From assembly GCA_021737545.1 (NCBI GenBank), contig JAIPDT010000010.1:1-36751 (forward strand): a DNA stretch of 36,751 nt, written 5' to 3'. A program made the position numbers and the translations under genes. Numbering within the stretch: position 1 is the stretch's first letter; each line of letters begins with the position of its first letter. The notes below the pieces were generated by a model, which was not told the origin of the DNA, made no database searches, and saw nothing but the letters and a program-made list of their open reading frames with translations. This stretch comes from Desulfobacteraceae bacterium. GTDB lineage: Bacteria > Desulfobacterota > Desulfobacteria > Desulfobacterales > Desulfosalsimonadaceae. Shown piece by piece: positions 27,468-36,661 of this stretch.

Positions 27468-27578
27468 TTAATACGGCACCGGCCGAAGGGCATACCCCGC
27501 CGTTTCGACTGTCAGCCGCCACCACCAAAAATAAACACTCTCGATAACGTTTCGGTTACAGTTTTCCAAATTTTTCAC
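27468..27578 (-). CDS. Putative aroF leader peptide with Tyr-Phe-Trp-Trp-Trp
   Basis: Thirty-six codons from GTG (27576-27578), with AGGTG four bases upstream, to TAA at 27468-27470. Residues 16-20 are Tyr-Phe-Trp-Trp-Trp, three consecutive Trp codons at 27519-27527, with Tyr again at 29 and as the last residue. A run of all three aromatic amino acids directly ahead of an antiterminator segment and a terminator before DAHP synthase is the hallmark of a translational attenuator. The exact start is uncertain (in-frame ATGs lie further upstream but are before or near the promoter). Confidence 0.72.
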   Translation of the reverse strand: MKNLENCNRNVIESVYFWWWRLTVETAGYALRPVPY

Positions 27579-27636
27579 AACGCACCTGATTTTTATAAAA
27601 ATCGTCCTATTCGGCCTCATCAAGCTTTTTTCAAGA

Positions 27637-27665
27637 TTCATAGGCAATAATTGGCAGAAGGTCAA
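27637..27665 (-). promoter_or_regulatory. Candidate promoter of the aroF-aroB leader transcript
   Basis: Minus strand TTGACC (27660-27665), 17 bases, TATGAA (27637-27642). Transcription would start near 27630, about 50 bases before the leader peptide start and about 280 before aroF. Together with the leader and terminator it accounts for most of the 447-base gap 27352-27798. Confidence 0.65.
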
Positions 27666-27695
27666 GCAAAAATTCTGAAAACTGCCTGCAATATC

Positions 27696-27724
27696 TTGAC
27701 AAAAAACGAAAAATTCTTTATGAA
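27696..27724 (+). promoter_or_regulatory. Candidate promoter of the LysM gene
   Basis: Plus strand TTGACA (27696-27701), 17 bases, TATGAA (27719-27724), 75 bases before the LysM start. Its -35 lies only 30 bases from the -35 of the divergent aroF promoter, so the two polymerase sites are nearly back to back. Confidence 0.7.
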
Positions 27725-27798
27725 AAAAATAGAAATTCCGTTGGTCGGATCGTTTTTTTCTTCACTGTCTCCAACCCACTTAATTATAGGGGCATGGC

Positions 27799-28836
27799 AT
27801 GAATGCATACGCAATTGCAAGGTTAAAAAAATATTTTATACCAGTCATTATTTCGATTTTCGCGGCTGTTGGCACGGCGGGTTTCGCCCATGCCGACATC
27901 GAAGATCATATCATAAAAACCGAGGCCGGCTTTTACTACACTGTTCAAAAAGGCGATACCCTGTGGGACCTTTCTGAAAAATTCTCGGACTCTCCCTGGC
28001 AATGGCCGGATCTGTGGCATTACAATCCGGAGATTTCAAATCCTCATCTTATATACCCGGGCCAGCGTATCCGCATATACAAAAAATCCTTTTACGGAGA
28101 AAAGAAATCCGAGCCGGAACCCGAAAAGGAGACAAAAGAGCCGGAAAAAAAATACTTCACGTTCTCCAAAATCAACTCGGTAGGATTTATCCGTGACCAC
28201 GAAGTTAAATCTTGGGGCACCCTGTTTGAATCAATGGGGGACAAAACGTTTATCAGCACAGACGACAGGATTTATATCCGCCCTGAGGCCGGCAGCAGCA
28301 TCGCGCCCGGAGACGCCTTTTTTCTTTACCGCACCATAAGCCCGGTACGCGCTCCTGAAACAAATAAACGTATAGGTGTCCAGCACATCCTCACAGGAGT
28401 TGTCGAAATCCTCGAACTCCGGGAAAACCTTGTTATAGGCCGTATAATGGCCACATTCAGAGAAATTGAAGAAGGCGACAAGCTTATGCCCTTCATGCAC
28501 CGCAAGAAAAAATTTGAGCTAAAGCCCGGTGTTAAGGGCACAGAAGGCAAAATCATCAAGTCGGAAGACGGCTGGAAGATACTCGGAGAACAGATCATCG
28601 CCTTTATAGACAAGGGCAGCAACCATGGCGTTGAAATCGGCCAGCAATACCATATCCTTTATCCTGTAATGGAGGAAAAAGGGCTGCGCTCCCGGGCCGG
28701 GCAAACCAAAAGGCTCGAATTCCAGGAAATGGGCTCTCTGGTGGTATTGCACACCGAAGACAAGACCGCTACCGTGCTAATAACAGAGTCAAAACAGGAC
28801 TTAAGCGCCGGCATGCCGATCCAGGCCATGCGTTAA
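27799..28836 (+). CDS. Exported LysM-domain protein
   Basis: Protein of 345 residues with a signal peptide (Lys-Lys then hydrophobic residues 12-30, cut probably after the Ala-His-Ala near 32). A LysM peptidoglycan-binding domain lies at about 46-95 (YTVQKGDTLWDLSEKF and WPDLWHYNPEISNPHLIYPGQRIRI). A Lys/Glu/Pro-rich linker follows, then about 230 residues of conserved but unnamed domain with beta-rich pattern. This architecture is common in Desulfobacterota and related genomes as an uncharacterised envelope protein. ATG at 27799 with AGGGG upstream. Confidence 0.85.
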   Translation: MNAYAIARLKKYFIPVIISIFAAVGTAGFAHADIEDHIIKTEAGFYYTVQKGDTLWDLSEKFSDSPWQWPDLWHYNPEISNPHLIYPGQRIRIYKKSFYGEKKSEPEPEKETKEPEKKYFTFSKINSVGFIRDHEVKSWGTLFESMGDKTFISTDDRIYIRPEAGSSIAPGDAFFLYRTISPVRAPETNKRIGVQHILTGVVEILELRENLVIGRIMATFREIEEGDKLMPFMHRKKKFELKPGVKGTEGKIIKSEDGWKILGEQIIAFIDKGSNHGVEIGQQYHILYPVMEEKGLRSRAGQTKRLEFQEMGSLVVLHTEDKTATVLITESKQDLSAGMPIQAMR

Positions 28837-28881
28837 AAAACCTCATTGCATCAAACACTTTTATCCGTCCGCATCCCTTTT

Positions 28882-28919
28882 TGCCGTGCCGGCTCGAGGC
28901 CGGGACGGCATGCTTTTTT
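28882..28919 (+). terminator. Rho-independent terminator after the LysM gene
   Basis: TGCCGTGCCGGC pairs with GCCGGGACGGCA around a short loop (about 28882-28910), followed by TGC and six T. It separates LysM from the HDOD gene. Sequence 28920-29040 has only a weak promoter match. Confidence 0.88.
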
Positions 28920-29040
28920 GTGCCTTGTGGCTAAAGATTTGATGAATCCTGCCGATAATAATAAGTAGGGATGATTACATTTTTAAATCCCGAAGCTCTT
29001 ATACTTAATCACTTAAAACCTAAAGGAGCGAAAAAGACCA

Positions 29041-29892
29041 ATGCCTGAACAAGGCCAGGAACTGATACAAAAGATCCTTGAGTCCGCAAGGGCTCTTCCT
29101 CCAATGCCCCAGGTCATTGCCCGCGCAAATCGGGTTTTATCTGATGAAAAAGCCGGATTCAGCGATATTGCACAGGTTTTTGAAGCAGACCAGGCAATGG
29201 CCGCGCGCGTCTTAAGACTTGCCAATTCCGCATACTACGGAGTAAGGGTGCCGGTGAATTCGGTTCAGCAGGCATCTGCCCTTCTGGGATTTAAAACCCT
29301 GTTTGAAATGATAGTTGTGGTAAGCTCATCTAAAATGATGGGCAAACAGCTAAGCGGCTACGGCATTGGAGCCGGGGAGGCCTGGAAGCATTCGCTTTTC
29401 ACGGCTCTGGCCGCCAGGACGATTACAGAAGAAAATTACCCGGATTTGGCAGACGACGCATTCATTACAGGACTGCTCCATGATGCCGGCATGCTGATCC
29501 TCGACCCTTACATTGCAAAAGAAAAAAAGCGTCTTGAAAAATACCTTGAAAACGGAAAAACTATAGAACAGGCGGAGACAGAAATATTCGGCTTCAACCA
29601 CGCGCAACTTGGCTCAGAATATCTAAAAGAATGGAAGCTATCCGCAAGCCAGGCCCACGCCATTGGGTTTCACCATTACCCCTCGGAATCAGAAGGCGAT
29701 ATCTTATCCTTTATACTGCATGCTGCAGACGCTGCGGCAAACCAGCAAGAGGAAACAGAGAAAAATTTTGCCATCGAGGAGGGGGCAACACCATTTATAG
29801 GAATCACTTCAGAAAAAATGGAAAAACTGAGAGCTGTCACGGAAAAGGAAGTCGAACGTCTGATAGAATCCATGGAGACCAATCCCGATTGA
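29041..29892 (+). CDS. HDOD-domain protein
   Basis: Protein of 283 residues with the HDOD fold (about 15-215), related to HD phosphohydrolases and often found in signalling proteins. It opens with LPPMPQVIARANRVL and has ARVLRLANSAYYG. His147-Asp148 (GLLHDAGML) keep the HD pair, but other metal ligands of true HD enzymes are not obvious, so a non-catalytic scaffold or adaptor role is likelier. No receiver or GGDEF partner domain. AAAGGAG lies about 13 bases before the ATG. It is convergent with the DUF4124 gene 12 bases away. Confidence 0.88.
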   Translation: MPEQGQELIQKILESARALPPMPQVIARANRVLSDEKAGFSDIAQVFEADQAMAARVLRLANSAYYGVRVPVNSVQQASALLGFKTLFEMIVVVSSSKMMGKQLSGYGIGAGEAWKHSLFTALAARTITEENYPDLADDAFITGLLHDAGMLILDPYIAKEKKRLEKYLENGKTIEQAETEIFGFNHAQLGSEYLKEWKLSASQAHAIGFHHYPSESEGDILSFILHAADAAANQQEETEKNFAIEEGATPFIGITSEKMEKLRAVTEKEVERLIESMETNPD

Positions 29893-29904
29893 CCGGAAAA
29901 ACTC

Positions 29905-30444
29905 TTATTTCGATTTTGATTGCTCATCGACTTTGGAATTGAAGGCTTCCACTTTTTTTTCAAAAGCCTCCGCCTTTTTTTGATAAGTCTCTATACGATT
30001 ATTAACTTCTTGTACTTTTTGCGAATATTCTCTTTTTTGAGCAGCCGGCGCAGAATCATCCGGGGGGTTATTTAACAATCTTTCCCTCTCCTCCTTGAGC
30101 TGCTTATATTCTTCTTGAAGTGCTTTCCTCTGATTAATCAGGTTTTGTCTTTTTTCCAACAATTCCTTGTTATCTTTTTCTTTCACTTGCGATTTTTCGG
30201 CACTCTGTTCTTTTGAATCCTCTTGTTGGTTTCGGCCTGATTCTTTATCTTCCTTCTTTTCAGGCGGGGCACTTTTTATCTCCGATTGAATCTTTACATT
30301 ATTTCTGTAACTCTCCGGGATACTCCCGAAATCGTCGGTATAATGTATAACTCCTTCTGAATCTTTATACTGGTAAAGCTCGGCATATCCATGACCGACA
30401 AAAATCAACGCAAAAACAATTACATATAACAATGTTAATCGCAT
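29905..30444 (-). CDS. Exported DUF4124 protein with coiled coil
   Basis: Protein of 179 residues. A signal peptide (MRLTLLYVIVFALIFVGHG, cleaved near Ala-Glu) is followed by a DUF4124 motif (YQYKDSEGVIHYTDD), a Lys/Glu/Gln-rich linker, and a long helix from about 95 to the end with heptad-like pattern. ATG at 30444 is chosen because AAGGAG lies eight bases upstream. The function is unknown; DUF4124 proteins are periplasmic. It lies downstream of purQ with no terminator seen between. Confidence 0.82.
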   Translation of the reverse strand: MRLTLLYVIVFALIFVGHGYAELYQYKDSEGVIHYTDDFGSIPESYRNNVKIQSEIKSAPPEKKEDKESGRNQQEDSKEQSAEKSQVKEKDNKELLEKRQNLINQRKALQEEYKQLKEERERLLNNPPDDSAPAAQKREYSQKVQEVNNRIETYQKKAEAFEKKVEAFNSKVDEQSKSK

Positions 30445-30515
30445 CACTGCAACTCCTTTCAATTATTTTTCCTCCATATCTTTTTTAAATTAACGCAATC
30501 TTCCTGTTTTTTAAA

Positions 30516-31346
30516 TCACTGAAAATATTGCACAGCGTTTTTAAATATGCGTAGGCCGGAGGCGTAAAAAGCATCCGGAGAAATTAATCCTCGTAGAGTC
30601 ATATGTTTTAGGCGCGGCCAGTCAGGATGATTTGACGGATGATTGAAGGCCTCGGGGTGCGGCATAAGGCCGAAGATCCGGCCGGTGGGATCGCAGATGC
30701 CGGCAATGTCGTTTATGGAGCCGTTGGGATTTTGAGGAAACCTGCCTTTTGCGGAAGAGCCGTCTGATGAAGCATACCTGCAAACCACCTGGTTTTGACT
30801 CATCAGGCGCTCTATGACTGAATCATCTGCAATGAACTTGCCTTCCCCGTGGCGCACCGGCAGCTCGATATACTCAAGCCCCTTTGTAAATATACACGGT
30901 GTAGCAGTATTTATCTGAAGATTCACCCAGTCATCCCTGAAATTGCCGCAGTCGTTGTGGGTCAGCGCTACCGAGCGGTCCTGGTAATTGCCTTCAAACC
31001 CGGGCAGCAGGCCCAGGTTGACAAGCGTCTGGAATCCGTTGCAAATGCCGAGAACCAGGTTGCCCTTGTCAATAAACCTTAAAATCCGGTCTCCTGCGTT
31101 CTTCTTCATGCGCACTGCCTGGACCACCCCTGCGCCGTGGTCGTCTCCCCAGGAAAACCCGCCGATAAAAATCATTAGCCGGAAATCTTCCAGGTGAACC
31201 GTGCCCGCGATCAGGTCGTTTATATGCACACAAACGGCGCGTGCTCCCGCCAACTCGCAGGCGTGGGCTGTTTCCACGTCGCAGTTCAAACCGTATCCGG
31301 TCAGGACTAGTGCATTGACCTTGCAATTCGTATTATCTGAAGCCAT
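30516..31346 (-). CDS. purQ: FGAM synthase glutaminase subunit PurQ (long form)
   Basis: Class-I glutamine amidotransferase of 276 residues supplying ammonia to PurL in purine synthesis. Nucleophile Cys102 (LGICNGFQ) and the His230/Glu232 pair (GLMPHPE) are present. Start at 31346 has AAGGAAG upstream. The protein is longer than the usual roughly 225-residue PurQ and closer to the C-terminal glutaminase domain of the large single-chain PurL. It follows purL by 16 bases. Confidence 0.93.
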   Translation of the reverse strand: MASDNTNCKVNALVLTGYGLNCDVETAHACELAGARAVCVHINDLIAGTVHLEDFRLMIFIGGFSWGDDHGAGVVQAVRMKKNAGDRILRFIDKGNLVLGICNGFQTLVNLGLLPGFEGNYQDRSVALTHNDCGNFRDDWVNLQINTATPCIFTKGLEYIELPVRHGEGKFIADDSVIERLMSQNQVVCRYASSDGSSAKGRFPQNPNGSINDIAGICDPTGRIFGLMPHPEAFNHPSNHPDWPRLKHMTLRGLISPDAFYASGLRIFKNAVQYFQ

Positions 31347-31362
31347 GCTCTTCCTTTTCCGG

Positions 31363-34356
31363 CTATACCAGGTTTTCAAATGGTCGCTTCCAGGTGGATT
31401 TGAGCTCTTCCACAGATATTGAAACCAAGTTGCGACCGTCGTTTCGCAGCCCAAAAACTCCGTCTTCAGTCACCTTCCCGATACAGGCAAACGGGTGGTC
31501 CTGAAGAAAGGCTTCGAACCCTGTCCGGTCTTTGGGATCAACTGTTACGATAAACCGGCCCGGGGATTCGGAAAACAAAAGATGATCCGGACGCAGATGG
31601 CGGCTGACAGGGATGAGGTCAAGGTCAACGTTTAAGCCTAGATTGCCCGCAATTGCACACAAGGCCAGGTGCACACCCAAGCCGCCCCGGTATACGCCAT
31701 GGACAGCCGATGCAAACCGGCGGCAAACAGCCTTGTGGACCGCCTTATACACGGGCAGAAGGTGATCCGGTTTCAGACAGGGAACATTTAAACCGGTATA
31801 TCCGAACCTGTCATAATACTCGGATGCGCCGAGCTCATCTTTTGTTTCGCCGATCACATAAAGCAGATCTCCCGGAAATTTCAGATCCATTGTCACGCAG
31901 CAGTTGATGTCTTCTATAACACTGGTAGCGGAAAACTGCATGGTCTCAAGAGCTGAAAGCTTGTGAGTTTCTCCGTATCCGCCCGGCAAATGACCGTCTA
32001 CATACATGCTGTCTTTCCCTGACAGAAGCGGAACATCATATGCAAGGCAGGTTTCTGAAAGCGCCTTGCAGGAGCGTACCAGCTGGGCTGCCTTGAATTT
32101 GCCGTCAGGATTTCCTTTAGGATCAAACTGGATATTGGGCCAGCAGAAGTTGTCCACCCCTCCGATATGATCAGGGTCTCCCCCGACAGCCACCAGTCGG
32201 CGCACAGCCTCGTCTATGGTGCAGGCTGTCATGTGGAATGCGTCTATTGCAGAATAAAAGGGCAACAGAGCCTGAGAAAAAGCCAGCCCCCGCTCTGATG
32301 TCAGCACCGGCCTGATAACACAGGCGTCACTATTGACATCCCGGTCTTTTCCCACCAGCGGCTTTATAACCGAACTACCCTGGACTTCATGATCATACTG
32401 CCGGATGATCCATTCCCTGGAGCAGATATTCGGCCTTGCCAAAATATCTTTTAAAAGCCCGGCATAATCTGTCGGCTCACCGAGCACCGGCTCATAAAGC
32501 CCCCTCATTTCAGGAGGCATCCATTCGGCCTCAAACTCCCATTTGGGAAAGCCCCGGGTTAAAAAATCCATGCTGACATAAGCGCAAGTATCGCCTTGGT
32601 AGGTAATATGGAGATTGCCTGAATCAGTGTATTTACCTATTACGGTGCTTTCCACGGCATGCTTTTCCGAGAGCGCCAAAAACTGATCCACATCTTCAGG
32701 ACGCACCGCAACGGTCATACGTTCCTGGGATTCGGAAACCCAAATTTCCCACTGATCCAGGCCGGCATATTTAAGAGGAACCCTGTCTAGCCATACCACG
32801 CAGCCGCCGGATAAACGGGCTGACTCGCCCACAGAGGACGACAGCCCGCCTCCGCCGTTATCTGTGACAAACTGTATCAGACCCCGATCTCTTGCTTCGA
32901 GCAAAAAATCATGCATTTTTTTCTGGGTGTAAGGGTCCCCTATCTGAACATGTCCGGCTGGTGTATGTTCGGTAAAAATCTCTGAGGATGCCGTCACCCC
33001 GTGAATGCCGTCTTTTCCCACCCTGCCGCCGCACATCAGAACGAGATCACCGGGCGAAGTTGTTTTCTGCTCGGCGGGTGTTCCCGCAACCTCGGAGGGC
33101 ATCATTCCGAGCGCGGTTACAAATACCAGGCATTTGCCCATGTATCCGGGATGAAACGTTACCTGACCGAAAGGCGTTGGTATGCCGCTTTTGTTGCCTC
33201 CGTCGCGCACGCCCTCTATTATACCGTCGAGCAGGCGCCTGGGATGAAGCCTGGGCTTTAACTCTCCGTTGTAGTCCCGATCGCCCACGCAGAAACCGTA
33301 GCTGCCCATTATAAGGCGCGATCCCTTGCCCGTGCCAAGCGGATCCCGATATACGCCGACAATGCCGGTTATGGCGCCGCCATAGGCTTCCATGTTGGAA
33401 GGCGAATTGTGAGTTTCGCCTGTGATCACGTAATAATGGCTCTCGTCAAACCTTCCCACGCCCGCGTTGTCCCAGAGTACCGAGACGACCCAGTCCTTTT
33501 TCTCCTGGAGCTTTAGGGTGGGGGTCTCTATAAAAGTCTTAAACAGGCTGTCTATGGTTTCGCTTTTTCCGGTTGTCCAATCCTTATAATAAAACCTGCC
33601 CCTGAAGGTATTGTGGTTGCAGTGATCGCTTCTGGCCTGGGAGATGTATTCAAGCTCCACGTCGGTCGGCTCGTCTAAGCCCACGGACTTTCTTTTAGCC
33701 CTGACTTCCGGATCCAGAAAGTATTTGCGTATCACCGGAATGTCGTTGGGGTTTAATGCCAGGTTGCGCGCATCACTTACCTGCTTTAATGCCTGATCCG
33801 ATTCAATCGGTATGGTGGTAACAGTGGGTGTATGATCCAGGTAAACCCTGGGTATGATAACCCCTATGCCGGTTTTTGGATCCCAGTCATCTGCAGAAAA
33901 AATTTTCACCTGCTGGATTATATCGTTTGCCAAAAGCTCCCCGGCTATTGTTTCCGCATCCTTTCGGTTAAGATCGGCCCCTTTTATACAGTAACGCCTT
34001 GAAGTATATACACCCTCGTCTTCGGAAAAGCTCACCCCCAGCACATCCTCGATAGCTTCGATTGCCGTATGTCCCGGGTTGTCTTTGACCCCGGGCCGAT
34101 AGCCTACCCAGATACACCAGTCAAAGGAGATATCCAGCGGCATAAAAGACGAAACCCGGGTTACGGGGTTAGTAAAGATCTCTGTGCGCACGGCTTCCAG
34201 CTGATCCGGGCCCAGGTCCTTGTCAATGGTTACAATATTTACCGTACGTACAGATTCCGTACAAATATTGAAATAAGAAAGGGCCTTGTTTTTAATCCCC
34301 GAGCCCTCGGCATCGAAAAGCTCTGGTTTAAAAGCAGTCTCAAGACGATGCGCCAT
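31363..34356 (-). CDS. purL: FGAM synthase PurL with fused N-terminal PurS-like region
   Basis: Fourth step of purine synthesis, amidating formylglycinamide ribonucleotide. At 997 residues it is intermediate between the small PurL (about 740) and the large single-chain enzyme (about 1,290). Residues about 35-225 contain two PurS-like segments (TVNIVTIDKDLGPDQLEAVR and GVSFSEDEGVYTSRRYCIK regions). The PurL core follows with SQARSDHCNHNTF, GETHNSPSNMEAYGGA and the second half DFLARGF-like, GGVDNFCWPN, LLSGKDSMY. No glutaminase domain, which is supplied by the adjacent purQ. It is followed by purQ and preceded by rseP. Confidence 0.95.
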   Translation of the reverse strand: MAHRLETAFKPELFDAEGSGIKNKALSYFNICTESVRTVNIVTIDKDLGPDQLEAVRTEIFTNPVTRVSSFMPLDISFDWCIWVGYRPGVKDNPGHTAIEAIEDVLGVSFSEDEGVYTSRRYCIKGADLNRKDAETIAGELLANDIIQQVKIFSADDWDPKTGIGVIIPRVYLDHTPTVTTIPIESDQALKQVSDARNLALNPNDIPVIRKYFLDPEVRAKRKSVGLDEPTDVELEYISQARSDHCNHNTFRGRFYYKDWTTGKSETIDSLFKTFIETPTLKLQEKKDWVVSVLWDNAGVGRFDESHYYVITGETHNSPSNMEAYGGAITGIVGVYRDPLGTGKGSRLIMGSYGFCVGDRDYNGELKPRLHPRRLLDGIIEGVRDGGNKSGIPTPFGQVTFHPGYMGKCLVFVTALGMMPSEVAGTPAEQKTTSPGDLVLMCGGRVGKDGIHGVTASSEIFTEHTPAGHVQIGDPYTQKKMHDFLLEARDRGLIQFVTDNGGGGLSSSVGESARLSGGCVVWLDRVPLKYAGLDQWEIWVSESQERMTVAVRPEDVDQFLALSEKHAVESTVIGKYTDSGNLHITYQGDTCAYVSMDFLTRGFPKWEFEAEWMPPEMRGLYEPVLGEPTDYAGLLKDILARPNICSREWIIRQYDHEVQGSSVIKPLVGKDRDVNSDACVIRPVLTSERGLAFSQALLPFYSAIDAFHMTACTIDEAVRRLVAVGGDPDHIGGVDNFCWPNIQFDPKGNPDGKFKAAQLVRSCKALSETCLAYDVPLLSGKDSMYVDGHLPGGYGETHKLSALETMQFSATSVIEDINCCVTMDLKFPGDLLYVIGETKDELGASEYYDRFGYTGLNVPCLKPDHLLPVYKAVHKAVCRRFASAVHGVYRGGLGVHLALCAIAGNLGLNVDLDLIPVSRHLRPDHLLFSESPGRFIVTVDPKDRTGFEAFLQDHPFACIGKVTEDGVFGLRNDGRNLVSISVEELKSTWKRPFENLV

Positions 34357-34361
34357 AATAC

Positions 34362-35426
34362 TTATCCGGTTAGAATTCTCATAATATCATTATAGAACAC
34401 AAACACCATCAGCATCATTAACAAAAATATGCCTATCTGCTGGGCGATCTCCCTGGACCGCAGTGATACGGGTCTGCCCTTTACGGCCTCTATGCCGAAA
34501 AATACAAGGTGCCCCCCGTCCAACACCGGCACGGGAAGAAGATTTAAAATTCCGAGGTTGACGCTTACAAGTGCGATAAACGAAAGCAGGTTCGCTGCTC
34601 CCTGCTGTACCTGTTCTCCCGCCATCTGAGCTATCATAATCGGCCCGCCCAGGGTTTCAACAGAAATGGCCCCCTGGATCAACTTTACCACTGAAACCAC
34701 TGTCAGCTTTATGATCAACCAAGTGCGGAAAAGACTTTCCCCCATTGCCTCGATCGGATTAAGCCTCACGGTTTCGGTCTCACCTGCGGCAACAATACCT
34801 ATCATGTAGCGTTCCTGTTCTTCGCCGAACAGGTTTTTTGCGGTTTCCTTTTGCGGGACGAGTGTCAGATCTTTTTTCACACCGTCGCGCTTTACCGTAA
34901 ACGTCATAGAGCTGCCGCGGCTTTTGGAAACAACTTCCGCCATCTCCTGCCATGTCTCTATTGTCCGGCCTTCTATGGCAACTATCATATCCCCGCTTTT
35001 AATTCCTGATGCTTCTGCCGGGGTATCCGGTCTCACCTCACCGACTACGGGCTTTAAGTTCATGACTCCAATGGCTGAAAACAGCATGAAAAAAATGGCA
35101 ATACACAGCACGAAGTTAAAGAGCGGGCCGGCAGCCACGATCAGCATCCTTTGATAGACCGGCTTGTGGGTAAACGAACAGGCAATGTCCTGCGGATCTA
35201 TTTCCGCATCCGGCTCCTCTCCGACCATCTTGACATATCCGCCAAGCGGCAGAACGGAAATTCTGTACTCTGTGCGTCCCATCTTTTTTGAGGCAAGTTT
35301 TGGACCGAATCCCAGGGAAAACTTCTCCACCCCGACACCAAATGCCTTGGCTGTCAGAAAATGCCCCAGTTCGTGGAAAAAGATCAATACGCCAAGGACG
35401 ATCACCAGGCCGATTACCATGCTCAT
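34362..35426 (-). CDS. rseP: Site-2 zinc metalloprotease RseP
   Basis: Inner-membrane intramembrane protease of 354 residues. The active site HELGH is at 18-22 in the first helix, and the second metal motif NLLPVPVLDGGHL is near 310. A PDZ domain in the middle contains PDTPAEASGIKSGDMIVAIEGR. It cuts regulated anti-sigma factors and signal-peptide remnants in well-studied species; the substrate here is unknown. It follows dxr with a 25-base gap, the common uppS-cdsA-dxr-rseP order, and is followed by purL only five bases later. The start has no strong ribosome site. Confidence 0.95.
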   Translation of the reverse strand: MSMVIGLVIVLGVLIFFHELGHFLTAKAFGVGVEKFSLGFGPKLASKKMGRTEYRISVLPLGGYVKMVGEEPDAEIDPQDIACSFTHKPVYQRMLIVAAGPLFNFVLCIAIFFMLFSAIGVMNLKPVVGEVRPDTPAEASGIKSGDMIVAIEGRTIETWQEMAEVVSKSRGSSMTFTVKRDGVKKDLTLVPQKETAKNLFGEEQERYMIGIVAAGETETVRLNPIEAMGESLFRTWLIIKLTVVSVVKLIQGAISVETLGGPIMIAQMAGEQVQQGAANLLSFIALVSVNLGILNLLPVPVLDGGHLVFFGIEAVKGRPVSLRSREIAQQIGIFLLMMLMVFVFYNDIMRILTG

Positions 35427-35451
35427 ATTTTAAAACCCGATTTATCTTCCA

Positions 35452-36612
35452 TTATTCAATCACCATGGACTCCGCTGTTTTGCGCGCATCAGAATCCGCT
35501 TCGAGAATATCGCCAATCCCCGGATCACTTACCGGGTTACATTTATTCATAACATCTTCAATCAACCCCGGAATACGGTTAAATCCGATATCGTGATTTA
35601 AAAAAGAAGCCACAGCCACTTCGTTTGCAGCATTCATTGCCGCCGGCATGGTTCCGCCGATTTTGCAGGCCTGATAAGCCAGGCTCAGGCAGGGAAACTT
35701 CTCCAGATCCGGAGCTCGGAAAGTAAGTTTTCCAAGTTCCGCAAAATCCGGAAACGACAGACCAAGCGGCAGCCGTTCCGGGCAGGACAACGCATAGGCA
35801 ATCGCAGCCTTCATGTCAGGCAATCCCATCTGCGCCATTACCGTGCCGTCGCAAAAGACCACCATGGAATGCACGATACTCTGGGGATGAACCACCACAT
35901 CAATCCGGGCCGGACTCATAGTGAAAAGATGCGAGGCTTCTATTATTTCCAAACCTTTATTCATAAGGGTCGCGGAATCAATGGTGATCTTCTCCCCCAT
36001 CTGCCAAGTGGGATGAGCCAGAGCATCCGCAGGAGTAATCTTTGCAAGATCCTGATTCGGCCGATCCAAAAAAGGCCCTCCGGATGCGGTCAAAAGTATC
36101 CGCTCGATATCGTTGTGCCGGTTGCCGGATATGCACTGGAATACCGCGCTGTGTTCGCTGTCCACAGGCAGTATGCGAACACCCCTTTTACCGGCTTCCC
36201 GAATGACCAGTTCGCCCGCCATAACCAGGACTTCCTTGTTGGCAAGCGCAATATCCTTGCCTGCATAAATCGCGTCCATGGTTGGCAAAAGTCCCGCCGA
36301 CCCGACCATGGCGGAAACTACCAAGTCAAGGTCTTCGTACGCTGCGGCCCTCCGGTAACCGGGCTCTCCGAAAAGTATCTCAGTGCCGGCGTCCCTGGAG
36401 AGTCTTTCCTTTAAGGCAAAAGCGCCCGTCTCGTCATAAACCGCCGCAATATCGGGTTTGAATTTTTCGATCTGATCAGCCAGGAGCTCGATATTGCCGC
36501 CGGCTGTAAGTACGTTTACGTCAAATCGCTCCGGGAAGCGAGCCAGCACTGCCAGGGTGCTCTTTCCTATGGATCCCGTGGATCCCAGTATGCCGATCCG
36601 GCGTTTTTTCAT
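35452..36612 (-). CDS. dxr: 1-deoxy-D-xylulose 5-phosphate reductoisomerase
   Basis: Second step of the MEP isoprenoid pathway. The 386 residues have the NADPH motif GILGSTGSIGKS (8-19), LALANKEVLVMAGE, PVDSEHSAVFQC with the metal-binding Asp and Glu, ASGGPF, and the NAANEVAV motif near the end. It leads the dxr-rseP-purL-purQ run inside this window; upstream genes lie beyond the repeat at the right edge. Confidence 0.97.
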   Translation of the reverse strand: MKKRRIGILGSTGSIGKSTLAVLARFPERFDVNVLTAGGNIELLADQIEKFKPDIAAVYDETGAFALKERLSRDAGTEILFGEPGYRRAAAYEDLDLVVSAMVGSAGLLPTMDAIYAGKDIALANKEVLVMAGELVIREAGKRGVRILPVDSEHSAVFQCISGNRHNDIERILLTASGGPFLDRPNQDLAKITPADALAHPTWQMGEKITIDSATLMNKGLEIIEASHLFTMSPARIDVVVHPQSIVHSMVVFCDGTVMAQMGLPDMKAAIAYALSCPERLPLGLSFPDFAELGKLTFRAPDLEKFPCLSLAYQACKIGGTMPAAMNAANEVAVASFLNHDIGFNRIPGLIEDVMNKCNPVSDPGIGDILEADSDARKTAESMVIE

Positions 36613-36661
36613 ATCAGTTTATGTTCCAGATTGCGGGATTTGAATTTCGATGTCTTTAAAA

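Noticed and set aside
27651-27977. Plus-strand frame overlapping the LysM promoter and start
   Set aside because: Its C-terminal part runs out of frame inside LysM; the LysM frame has signal peptide and domain.
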